A stretch of 7,859 nucleotides of DNA from Cyclobacteriaceae bacterium (GTDB lineage: Bacteria; Bacteroidota; Bacteroidia; Cytophagales; Cyclobacteriaceae), in contig JAIENH010000440.1 in assembly GCA_019751475.1 (NCBI GenBank), forward strand, positions 1-7,859. The letters run 5' to 3'. Below, one piece after another: positions 1 to 5,607 of this stretch. Below the pieces are notes generated by a model. That model was not told the origin of the DNA. It was given only the letters and a program-made list of their open reading frames with translations, and ran no database searches. Within the stretch, counting starts at the first letter, position 1; every line of letters starts with the position of its first letter. A program made the translations under genes and the position numbers.

Positions 1-1194
1 TATCCTGCGCTCTACCTCTCGGGCTTCCGCCCGGCTGCGGTGCTCAAGGGCGAGGTGCGCGGCAGTTGGGGTGAGCTGTGGGCGCGAAAGGGGTTGGTGG
101 TGTTTCAATTTTTTCTCTGTGTGATTCTGATTGTATCGGTGCTGGTGATTTACAACCAAATTGATTTTGTTCAAATGCAAAACCTGGGTTATAAAAAAGA
201 GCAATTGATACAACTGCCGATAGAAGGCAAGGTGATCAGCCAGCGTGAAACGTTTTTGCAAGAAATCAAGCGCATGCCGGGTGTGGTGAGCGCCTCTTCG
301 ATGGGCCACAGCCTGCTCGGCCAAAACAACAACACCAGTGGGCTGGAATGGGAGGGCAAAAATCCGGAGGATGAAATTCTGTTTGAAAACATTGGCACCA
401 ACTATGGGTTGATTGAGACACTCGGCATCGAGATGGCCGAAGGCCGCGCCTTCTCAGAAGAGTTTGGTGCGGATACGACCAAAATCATCTTCAACGAAGC
501 GGGCATCCGCGTGATGGGCCTGGAGAACCCCGTGGGCAAAACGATCAAGCTGTGGAACGAGTACACGCTTGAGATTGTTGGCGTGGTGAAAGATTTTCAT
601 TTTGAATCGCTACACGATGCGGTGAATCCGCTGTTCTTCCGCTTGAGTCCACGCAACACCTGGAACATTGTGATTCGCCTCGAAGCGGGAAAAGAAAAGG
701 AAACATTAGCCTCGCTGGAGAAATTTTACAAAGACTTCAACCCCGGCTTCACCTTCGACTATAAATTTCAAGATGCCGAGTATGCGTTACAATATGCGGC
801 CGAGCAGCGCGTGGCTTCACTCTCGTTTTACTTTGCCAGCATGGCCATTGTCATTTCGTGCCTCGGACTTTTCGGGTTGGCCACGTTTACAGCCGAGCGG
901 AGGCTGAAAGAAATTGGCATTCGCAAGGCGCTGGGTTCTTCATCTACCAACATTGTGATGTTGTTGTCGGGTGATTTTACCAAGATGGTGTTGCTCTCCA
1001 TTGCGTTGGGTTTGCCGGTGAGTTATTGGTTGCTGAGTCAGTGGCTGGAGCGATTTGCGTATCACGTGCCGCTGGGGGCCGGTTATTTTGTTGCGGCAGG
1101 ATTGCTGGCTCTCCTCATCGCGTGGCTGACAGTGGCCTCGCAAGCCATCAAAGCGGCCAACGTGAATCCGGTGAAGTGCTTACGCGATCAGTGA
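1..1194 (+). CDS. ABC transporter permease, FtsX/MacB family (5'-partial)
   Basis: C-terminal half of an inner-membrane ABC-transporter permease of the MacB/FtsX type. The reading frame is open from base 1, so the true start lies left of the window; the GTG at 40 is internal, because the residues before it (YPALYLSGFRPAAVLKG) are the usual linker before the second half of Bacteroidota permeases of this kind. Numbering from base 1: a membrane helix at about 31-51, a soluble periplasmic MacB_PCD-like domain at about 60-260, then the FtsX domain with helices near 272-295, 328-346 and 360-383. The family signature EIGIRKALGSS lies near 304-314, and the end NPVKCLRDQ is typical. Full-length relatives are about 800 residues, so roughly half is missing. 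Such proteins pair with a LolD/MacB-like ATPase, not in the window, and use ATP for mechanotransmission, lipoprotein release or export; the substrate cannot be read here. The stop is TGA at 1192. Confidence 0.9.
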   Translation, partial: YPALYLSGFRPAAVLKGEVRGSWGELWARKGLVVFQFFLCVILIVSVLVIYNQIDFVQMQNLGYKKEQLIQLPIEGKVISQRETFLQEIKRMPGVVSASSMGHSLLGQNNNTSGLEWEGKNPEDEILFENIGTNYGLIETLGIEMAEGRAFSEEFGADTTKIIFNEAGIRVMGLENPVGKTIKLWNEYTLEIVGVVKDFHFESLHDAVNPLFFRLSPRNTWNIVIRLEAGKEKETLASLEKFYKDFNPGFTFDYKFQDAEYALQYAAEQRVASLSFYFASMAIVISCLGLFGLATFTAERRLKEIGIRKALGSSSTNIVMLLSGDFTKMVLLSIALGLPVSYWLLSQWLERFAYHVPLGAGYFVAAGLLALLIAWLTVASQAIKAANVNPVKCLRDQ

Positions 1195-1199
1195 GATGA

Positions 1200-1562
1200 C
1201 TACGACCAGCTAAAGCCTTCGCTTTTGATCTTGTGTGCATCGAGAAAATTTCGAAAGTCGGAATAAGCGGTGTTGGTGTTAAACCGCTGCGAGAGTTCGT
1301 GTAATAGTTTTGCCTTGTCGCCAAGAGGCAATTGTAAAGCAGAGAACACTTCATGGACATCTGCGGCCTGCACTTTCACGCTGTATTCATAGTCGCTGTC
1401 GCCCCAATACTCTTCCACCTGCCTGCTTGCCTTCGCGAAGCGCTTTGGCGAAGCAAGGCCAATGTCGTAGCCTTCTACCACGAGGTCATCCGCATCAAAG
1501 CGCGCCTCGATGTGAATTTTAATGTCTTCGTTCGTCAGCGCAAAGAGTGTTACGGCATTCAT
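1200..1562 (-). CDS. Hypothetical protein, 120 residues, downstream of ureohydrolase
   Basis: I do not recognise this family. It starts at ATG 1562, 10 nt after the ureohydrolase stop codon, with no good Shine-Dalgarno sequence, and ends at TAG 1200. The product is soluble and acidic, with no signal peptide, membrane segment or cysteine. The first half (about 1-72) looks beta-rich (VTLFALTNEDIKIHIEARF, then DYEYSVKVQAADV); the second half looks helical (VFSALQL, KAKLLHELSQRF, FRNFLDAHKI), ending in an aromatic tail GFSWS. The spacing and shared strand suggest one transcript with the ureohydrolase, possibly with translational coupling. It is very probably a real gene, because it fills the space between two solid genes and has protein-like composition. 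Any link to arginine or agmatine metabolism is guesswork from position alone. Confidence 0.75.
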   Translation of the reverse strand: MNAVTLFALTNEDIKIHIEARFDADDLVVEGYDIGLASPKRFAKASRQVEEYWGDSDYEYSVKVQAADVHEVFSALQLPLGDKAKLLHELSQRFNTNTAYSDFRNFLDAHKIKSEGFSWS

Positions 1563-1572
1563 GAGCGTCCGA

Positions 1573-2373
1573 CTATTTTTTCTCGCTCATCTTCGCCACC
1601 AATTCTTTAAACAGCTTGTAGGCTACCATGGCCGTCATGTGGTGCACATCGCGCGTGGGATTGTATTCTACAATGTCGGCACCCACTACCGTAGCTTCGA
1701 TGGATTGCAAAACATCCAGCAGTTGCCGCACCGACATGCCTCCAGGCTCGTGGTGCGAGATGCCGGGAGCAAAGGCGGGATCAAGCACGTCAATATCAAG
1801 CGAGATGTACAGCGGTGACTTTAGCTGACGAACAAAATCGTTGTTGTAGTTTTTCATTTCAATCACTCGCACGTTGTATTTAGCTATTTGCTCACGCTGG
1901 TGTGTGTTGAGCGTGCGGATGCCAACTTGTGTGAGCGATTGGATGGCGCCTGTTTCCAATATCCGCGCAAACGGAGAAGCGTGCGAATAGGGATTGCTAT
2001 CGAACTCGGCATACAAATCGCCATGGGCATCGAAGTGCAGCACGTGCAGGTTGGGGTATCGCTTTGCCGTGGCGGTGATGAGCGGATAGGAAATAGAGTG
2101 GTCGCCACCGAGGCAGATGATTTTGTCGTCACCTGTCAGTTCGCTCAGCAACCTGTTTTTGATCGTATGAAATGCTGCTTCGGGTTGCCGGTCGGGAAAC
2201 GCAAGGTCACCCAGGTCAACATAATTTTTGCCTTGCGCAATTTCGAGTCCGCTTTCGCTGAAGGCATTGGCCGAGCCATCGGTATCCATCTGCCGGATGA
2301 CGGGTGGCGCGAGGGCAGGGCCCCGGAGGAAAGATGAATTTTCATCGTACAGTATGCCGAGCAGTTTGATCAT
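1573..2373 (-). CDS. Ureohydrolase (agmatinase/arginase family), plant-arginase-like
   Basis: Mn-dependent hydrolase that releases urea from a guanidino compound (arginine to ornithine, or agmatine to putrescine), cytosolic. Numbering from ATG 2373 gives 266 residues. All six metal ligands of the ureohydrolase fold are present: His92 in GGDHS (89-93), Asp115/His117/Asp119 in DAHGD, and Asp193/Asp195 in SLDIDVLDP. As I recall plant arginases, several stretches match them closely: ENSSFLRGPALAPPVIR (11-27), YSHASPFARI (129-138), APGISHHEPGG (202-212), GADIVEYNP (231-239) and MTAMVAYKL (246-254). Plant-type enzymes group nearer bacterial agmatinases than classical arginases, so the substrate stays open. 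An in-frame TTG at 2439 would add 22 residues, but ATG 2373 is preferred: it sits just before the first beta strand (KLLGILYD), and a candidate promoter lies over and beside the TTG. The gene is followed 10 nt later by a small unknown gene and is divergent from ypdA. Confidence 0.9.
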   Translation of the reverse strand: MIKLLGILYDENSSFLRGPALAPPVIRQMDTDGSANAFSESGLEIAQGKNYVDLGDLAFPDRQPEAAFHTIKNRLLSELTGDDKIICLGGDHSISYPLITATAKRYPNLHVLHFDAHGDLYAEFDSNPYSHASPFARILETGAIQSLTQVGIRTLNTHQREQIAKYNVRVIEMKNYNNDFVRQLKSPLYISLDIDVLDPAFAPGISHHEPGGMSVRQLLDVLQSIEATVVGADIVEYNPTRDVHHMTAMVAYKLFKELVAKMSEKK

Positions 2374-2416
2374 GAGGCCGGTGGTTTGAGGTGCAAGGTA
2401 AACAAGATCATGTCCG

Positions 2417-2445
2417 TTGACTTCGAAATTACTTTCCAATAATTC
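2417..2445 (+). promoter_or_regulatory. Weak candidate promoter for ypdA
   Basis: TTGACT (2417-2422), 17 nt, then TAATTC (2440-2445). Read with the Bacteroidota consensus it is TTG, 20 nt, TAATTCAT, which matches only part of the -7 box. It overlaps the better minus-strand promoter, so the two divergent units may compete or be controlled together. In this AT-rich stretch such a match could be chance. Confidence 0.22.
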
Positions 2446-2454
2446 ATTCGCAAA
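2424..2454 (-). promoter_or_regulatory. Candidate Bacteroidota -33/-7 promoter for the ureohydrolase unit
   Basis: On the minus strand TTTG (2454-2451) is followed after exactly 19 nt by TAATTTCG (2431-2424). The Bacteroidota primary-sigma consensus is TTTG, about 19 nt, TAnnTTTG; only one defined base of the -7 box differs. Transcription would begin near 2418, giving a leader of about 45 nt to ATG 2373. This supports that start and argues against TTG 2439. The match is by eye only. Confidence 0.45.
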
Positions 2455-2470
2455 GCGCTACTTTAGGAGC

Positions 2471-3439
2471 ATGAATGGTGGAGTTGATTTGCTCATCATC
2501 GGTGCCGGACCGATTGGGTTGGCGTGTGCCATCGAAGCTAAGAAAGCCGGACTTACCTATGTGATTGTTGAGAAAGGTTGCCTGGTCAATTCATTGTATC
2601 ACTACCCCGTGAACATGACTTTTTTCTCCACGTCCGACCGGCTGGAGATCGGTGACGTACCTTTTGTGTCCCACAGCGCTAAACCCAATCGCGCGGAAGC
2701 GCTGGAATACTATCGCAGGGTCTGCACCTCGTGGAATTTATCGGTGAGACTTTATGAAGAAGTCACTTCCGTGAAGAAGATCGGCCAGACGTTTGAGATT
2801 GCAACATCTAAAGCGGTGTATCAGTCAAAGTTTGTGGTGCTGGCCTTGGGCTTTTATGATGAACCTTATTTATTGAATGTGCCTGGGGAAGAACTACCAA
2901 AAGTAAAACACTACTACGATGAGCCACACCCGTACTTTCTTCAGAAGATTGTGATTGTCGGGTCGGGAAATTCAGCCGTAGATGTAGCACTCGAAACCTG
3001 GCGCAAAGGAGCCGAAGTCACCATGATCATCCGTGAGTCGTCCATACTAAGTGTTAAGTATTGGGTGCGTCCGGATATCGAAAACAGAATCAAAGAAGGA
3101 TCGATCAAAGCATTTTTTAATTCTCATATCAAGTCCATTACTCCGCGAGCCGTTACATTCGCCACTCCCGAAGGAGAGATGACAATTGAGAATGACTATG
3201 TGTTGGCCATGACGGGCTATCAACCACCTTTTCAATTCATGTCGGCCTGCGGCATCACTTTTCAAGATGACCCTGACCATACACCAGTGTACAATGAACA
3301 AACGATGGAGTCGAATGTGCCGGGGCTGTATCTCGCAGGTGTGGTGTGCGGAGGGCTGAAGACCAACAAATGGTTTATCGAAAACTCACGCGTGCATGCC
3401 AAAGCAATTGTGCAACATATTCAAAGCAGGGTGCAGTAG
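2471..3439 (+). CDS. ypdA: YpdA-family bacillithiol-system oxidoreductase
   Basis: Flavoprotein reductase of the YpdA (Bdr) family, which uses NADPH and FAD to reduce bacillithiol disulfide in the cytosol. Numbering from ATG 2471 gives 322 residues, the usual family length. The FAD Rossmann motif GAGPIG lies at 11-16, followed by the family hallmark KGCLVNSLYHYPVNMTFFS (35-53) and LEIGDVPFVS (58-67). The NADPH Rossmann motif GSGNSAVD is at 164-171, and the C-terminal FAD contact region GLYLAGVVCGG (285-295) leads to the typical NKWFIENSR (299-307). The frame opens further at TTG 2417, but ATG 2471 is right: the first beta strand begins at residue 5, and relatives start here. AGGAG at 2465-2469 is only 1 nt from the ATG, too close for normal Shine-Dalgarno use. 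Oddity: the residue after GxGP is Ile15, where the Firmicutes enzymes have the functional Cys. Cys19 and Cys37 lie nearby. Bacillithiol biosynthesis genes (bsh) are not in the window. Confidence 0.92.
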   Translation: MNGGVDLLIIGAGPIGLACAIEAKKAGLTYVIVEKGCLVNSLYHYPVNMTFFSTSDRLEIGDVPFVSHSAKPNRAEALEYYRRVCTSWNLSVRLYEEVTSVKKIGQTFEIATSKAVYQSKFVVLALGFYDEPYLLNVPGEELPKVKHYYDEPHPYFLQKIVIVGSGNSAVDVALETWRKGAEVTMIIRESSILSVKYWVRPDIENRIKEGSIKAFFNSHIKSITPRAVTFATPEGEMTIENDYVLAMTGYQPPFQFMSACGITFQDDPDHTPVYNEQTMESNVPGLYLAGVVCGGLKTNKWFIENSRVHAKAIVQHIQSRVQ

Positions 3440-3459
3440 TATCATTTCCTTCTTCTTCC

Positions 3460-3483
3460 ATGGTTTGTGTCCGCACAAACCAT
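3460..3483. repeat. Palindromic repeat copy A; possible ypdA terminator
   Basis: Perfect 10-bp stem, ATGGTTTGTG (3460-3469) and CACAAACCAT (3474-3483), closed by the tetraloop TCCG, 20 nt after the ypdA stop. The following bases (CATAATTTAAT) are AT-rich but not a true T tract, so it would be a weak intrinsic terminator. The core GGTTTGTG-TCCG-CACAAACC matches two other hairpins at 3504-3529 and 4592-4614 (both on the opposite strand), so it looks like a member of a short dispersed palindrome family reused as a gene-end element. Confidence 0.7.
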
Positions 3484-3503
3484 CATAATTTAATATGACT
3501 TGG

Positions 3504-3529
3504 CTCGATCTGTGAGGACGCAGACCGAG
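3504..3529 (-). repeat. Palindromic repeat copy B, inverted relative to copy A
   Basis: Stem of 11 positions, CTCGATCTGTG (3504-3514) and CGCAGACCGAG (3519-3529), with loop AGGA, one A-C mismatch and one G-T wobble. Read on the minus strand the core is GGTCTGCG-TCCT-CACAGATC, which aligns with copy A without gaps. It begins 20 nt after copy A, giving a back-to-back pair like the REP pairs of other bacteria. There is no T tract on either side. Confidence 0.65.
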
Positions 3530-3626
3530 GAATGGGAAAAAATGAAGATGCAGACTCATTGTCGAATAATTCGTAAATTGAATTCCACTACAATCCTGAA
3601 TCAACGAATTCTAATCACAACGCATC

Positions 3627-4583
3627 ATGATCACCCGAAGAAAGTTTACGCAACTGGCAGGTGCTTCGTTAGCTGCCTTGACTGTCTCTCCATCGATCAC
3701 CCAGGCTTTTGCCGAAAAGCGATCGTTGGGTGTTCAGCTTTTCACCATTCCACAGATGGCGGCCAATGATTTCAAAGGCACGTTGCAGTTGCTGAGCAAA
3801 ATTGGATACAAGGAGGTAGAGTTTTTTGGGCCGTATGATTTTAGTGCTCCACAAACCATCGAAGGCTGGAAAGGTATTGCTGCACAGTTGGGCATCAAGC
3901 AAAATGCGTTTTATGGCTATTCATTGGCGGAAGTAAAGAGCATGATGTCCGACTTGGGCCTGCGTTCTCCATCGGTGCATTTGGATTTGCCCACTTTACG
4001 ACAAAACATGGGCCCTGCTATGGAAGCACTTGTGGGATTGGGTGTGAAGTACGTGGCGATACCGGCTCTTCAAAATCCAGTCGAGCGTGCTACTCTCAGC
4101 GACTACAAAAAGCTGGCTGCGGAGTTTTCAATGCTGGGAGAAAAAATGTCCAAGTACGGTATCACATTCACGTATCACAATCATGGCTATGAACATGCCT
4201 TGAAGGATGGCATGGTGCCGATGGATGTTTTATTGACGGAAACAGACAAGCGCTATGTGGCTTTTGAGTTGGATATTTTTTGGATGAAGGCAGGAGGCGG
4301 TGAACCCGTGGAGTACTTTAAAAAATATCCGGATCGCTACAAGCTTATGCATATCAAAGATGCTAAAGAACCGGTGCGCTTTGCGGGCGATGGTGGCAGC
4401 TCCGACCAATGGATTGCCTTGTTCCCCAAGATGACTGATCCGGGTACGGGAGTGTTTAACCTGAAAGAGATGATTGCCACAGCCGAAAAATCAGGTGTGC
4501 AGCATTTCTTTTTGGAGCGCGACCTCACCCCTGATCCGAAGACCACACTAAACAGTTCGTTTGGATATTTGAGCGGGGTGTGA
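3627..4583 (+). CDS. Tat-exported TIM-barrel sugar isomerase/epimerase-like protein
   Basis: Member of the xylose-isomerase-like TIM-barrel family (AP_endonuc_2), usually labelled sugar phosphate isomerase/epimerase. It has 318 residues from ATG 3627; the leader is AT-rich without a Shine-Dalgarno sequence. The N-terminus is a twin-arginine signal: TRRKFTQLAG (3-12), a hydrophobic stretch to about 28, and a likely cleavage after AFA (27-29), so the protein should be folded and exported to the periplasm. Barrel strands and likely metal or substrate residues follow in order: VEFF (64-67), HLD (118-120), YHNHGYEH (183-190), ELDIFW (214-219, Asp216), MHIKDA (241-246, His242) and FLERDL (295-300, Glu297). 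The stretch DPGTGVFNL (271-279) matches the family's usual G-x-G-x-(I/F) segment before the last strand. It stands alone: ypdA upstream is separated by hairpins and the next gene is convergent. The exact reaction is not readable; isomerisation, epimerisation or handling of keto-sugars are all possible. Confidence 0.88.
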   Translation: MITRRKFTQLAGASLAALTVSPSITQAFAEKRSLGVQLFTIPQMAANDFKGTLQLLSKIGYKEVEFFGPYDFSAPQTIEGWKGIAAQLGIKQNAFYGYSLAEVKSMMSDLGLRSPSVHLDLPTLRQNMGPAMEALVGLGVKYVAIPALQNPVERATLSDYKKLAAEFSMLGEKMSKYGITFTYHNHGYEHALKDGMVPMDVLLTETDKRYVAFELDIFWMKAGGGEPVEYFKKYPDRYKLMHIKDAKEPVRFAGDGGSSDQWIALFPKMTDPGTGVFNLKEMIATAEKSGVQHFFLERDLTPDPKTTLNSSFGYLSGV

Positions 4584-4591
4584 ATTGAGTT

Positions 4592-4614
4592 CGGTCCGTG
4601 CGGATCAGACCTCG
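4592..4614 (-). repeat. Palindromic repeat copy C, degenerate, between convergent genes
   Basis: On the minus strand the core is GGTCTGA-TCCG-CACGGACC. It aligns with copy A over its length with one missing base and a few changes, keeping the TCCG loop and the GGTC/GACC stem ends, but the stem pairing is weakened. It lies 9 nt after the isomerase stop and 26 nt beyond the stop of the facing antitoxin-like gene, again outside coding DNA. It could serve as a weak two-way terminator, though no T tract is seen. Confidence 0.5.
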
Positions 4615-4639
4615 GGTAGTGAAGAGGTAAGGCTCTATT

Positions 4640-4876
4640 CTACCTTTTTAGCCATTCTTTAATCATGTGCTCAGCCGCTTCTGATGAATATACGCGACCG
4701 TCTTTGATGTCATTTAGTCCAATGGTAATGGCAGTGCGTTCTTCATCTGTTAATTTGTACACAGTGTCCGTTCTTGATTCCAGATCAACCAATTTATAAA
4801 TTTCTTCAAGCACCATTTCATCTTCAATAGTTGCTATTCTATTGATTATTTCAAGTTTTAGCTCTGTAGTTGACAT
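4640..4876 (-). CDS. Antitoxin-like small protein (orphan)
   Basis: Small, charged, helical protein of the type found in Bacteroidota directly upstream of RelE/ParE toxin genes. It has 78 residues from ATG 4876 (MSTTELKLEI); an in-frame ATG at 4888 would add four (MTRA). The shorter form is chosen because relatives begin with M-S/T-T-x-E-L-K. It shows an N-terminal helix (ELKLEIINRIATI, 5-17), a second helix (VLEEIYKLVDL, 22-32), the segment KLTDEERTAITIGLNDIKDG (41-60) and the C-terminal IKEWLKR (72-78), which in such antitoxins is the part that wraps the toxin. No toxin frame follows: after TAG 4640 there are only 56 bp of intergenic DNA and the isomerase end. It may be an unpaired antitoxin or a remnant, or have taken another role. 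The assignment rests on recalled family resemblance, so it is moderate. Confidence 0.65.
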   Translation of the reverse strand: MSTTELKLEIINRIATIEDEMVLEEIYKLVDLESRTDTVYKLTDEERTAITIGLNDIKDGRVYSSEAAEHMIKEWLKR

Positions 4877-4991
4877 GGCCCTAGTCATTAATAATCTCTA
4901 ATATCGGTCAACTTTTCAACTCAAACAAGGTGACTCGCGCTCCTGTAATTTCTGTTCCACAACATGTGCTTTTTGTTACTTTTATGGCAAA

Positions 4992-5498
4992 ATGAAAAAA
5001 GCCCTCTCACTTTCGCTTTTGTTGGAATTAGCCGTGCACGTGGTGGGCTTTTATGTCTATTTCACCCTGCGCATGATGGAGATACGCCAGCAGAAGCGGT
5101 ACGAGCTTTCATTATTACCAACCGATCAGCTCGACTTGATTGAAGTTGATCGCGCGGACTTTCAACCAGCCTGGGAAGAGGAAATGGAAATGCAGTGGAA
5201 CAACCGCATGTACGACATCGCACGGATTGAAAAGACCGACTCGGTAGTCAAAATATATTGCAAGCACGATGCCGATGAAGACGATCTGTTGGCGCTGATG
5301 AACAAAGTGGCAGAGACGGCCGGCTCGGACAAAAAACCTGTTCCTTCTTCGTTGCTTAGTTTTCTGTCACTGGTTTTTATTCCAACACAAGGCAATTTTC
5401 ACTTTTGCTCTACTGTGATTGCTTTACCAGAGAAGCCATACGTCAATTCCTACAATACACTTTCCTATCCCATTGACTCGCCCCCACCGCGAGCATAG
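4992..5498 (+). CDS. Membrane-anchored small protein ahead of TonB-dependent receptor
   Basis: Unnamed Bacteroidota-type protein of 168 residues from ATG 4992 (MKKALSLS); the leader is AT-rich. An N-terminal hydrophobic segment (about 4-26, LSLSLLLELAVHVVGFYVYFTL) serves as signal anchor or uncleaved signal. A basic patch (27-37) and an acidic region (43-67) follow. The core WNNRMYDIARIEKTDSVVKIYC (69-90) then KHDADEDDLLALMNKV (91-106) resembles, from memory, short proteins often seen next to TonB-dependent receptor or metal-transport genes in this phylum, with a conserved G/N-x-M-Y-D-I motif and a D-E-x-x-L helix. A second hydrophobic stretch (119-132) and a Pro-rich end (DSPPPRA) complete it. 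It has two Cys/His pairs, C90-x-H92 and H137-x-C139, that could bind metal. The gene is followed by a terminator before the receptor, so the two may be transcribed separately. Function unknown. Confidence 0.75.
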   Translation: MKKALSLSLLLELAVHVVGFYVYFTLRMMEIRQQKRYELSLLPTDQLDLIEVDRADFQPAWEEEMEMQWNNRMYDIARIEKTDSVVKIYCKHDADEDDLLALMNKVAETAGSDKKPVPSSLLSFLSLVFIPTQGNFHFCSTVIALPEKPYVNSYNTLSYPIDSPPPRA

Positions 5499-5552
5499 TT
5501 CCATCATAGCTTACTCTTTATAAAAACAATCGGATCTCTGATCAAGATTGCT

Positions 5553-5586
5553 AACGGTTTTTCGCATAGGGCGAATACCGTTTTTT
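5553..5586 (+). terminator. Intrinsic terminator after the small membrane protein gene
   Basis: Stem AACGGT + TT + TTCGC (5553-5565) pairs with GCGAA + T + ACCGTT (5571-5582) around loop ATAGG; a 2x1 internal loop interrupts it. The right arm runs straight into six T (5581-5586). This is the clearest intrinsic terminator in the window. It lies 54 nt after the stop at 5498 and 43 nt before the receptor start, so any transcript that reaches the receptor from upstream must read through it. Confidence 0.75.
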
Positions 5587-5588
5587 AA

Positions 5589-5607
5589 GCAGGACATGCC
5601 GTTCTGC
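5589..5607. promoter_or_regulatory. Interrupted dyad upstream of the TonB-dependent receptor
   Basis: GCAG-n-AC, five bases (ATGCC), then GT-n-CTGC: a 19-bp sequence with twofold symmetry at six of seven positions per arm. It sits between the terminator and the receptor start (22 nt before ATG 5630). It could be an operator for a dimeric repressor or a small leader hairpin over the translation start. It does not resemble the classical Fur box. Chance symmetry cannot be excluded. Confidence 0.35.

Noticed and set aside
1310..1330. Hairpin TTGCCTTG / CAAGAGGCAA
   Set aside because: It lies inside coding sequence of the 120-residue gene, has a bulge and no T tract, and is best explained by the codons.
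1310..1610. Plus-strand open frames opposite the 120-residue gene
   Set aside because: The minus-strand frame fills the gap exactly between two good genes and has a more protein-like composition; the plus frames run out of phase into the ureohydrolase end and show no motif.
1888..2337. A 149-codon open frame on the plus strand opposite the ureohydrolase
   Set aside because: It lies wholly antisense to a gene with all its catalytic motifs, has no family resemblance, and is the kind of frame opened by codon bias on the other strand.
3563..3573. Palindrome CGAAT-A-ATTCG upstream of the isomerase
   Set aside because: Eleven bases in AT-rich DNA, with no symmetry beyond and no promoter next to it; not distinguishable from chance.
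3580..3611. Two GAATTC words 26 nt apart before the isomerase
   Set aside because: Six-base words in AT-rich intergenic DNA; flanks do not extend the repeat.
3500..3769. Plus-strand open frame of 89 codons running into the isomerase
   Set aside because: It overlaps the isomerase out of frame, begins in the palindromic repeat and has low-quality composition.
4889..4991. Promoters in the divergent gap between the antitoxin-like gene and the small membrane protein gene
   Set aside because: TACTTTTA at 4977 resembles a -7 box, but no TTTG or TTG lies at the right distance and the predicted message would be leaderless; on the minus strand TTTG has no matching -7 box.
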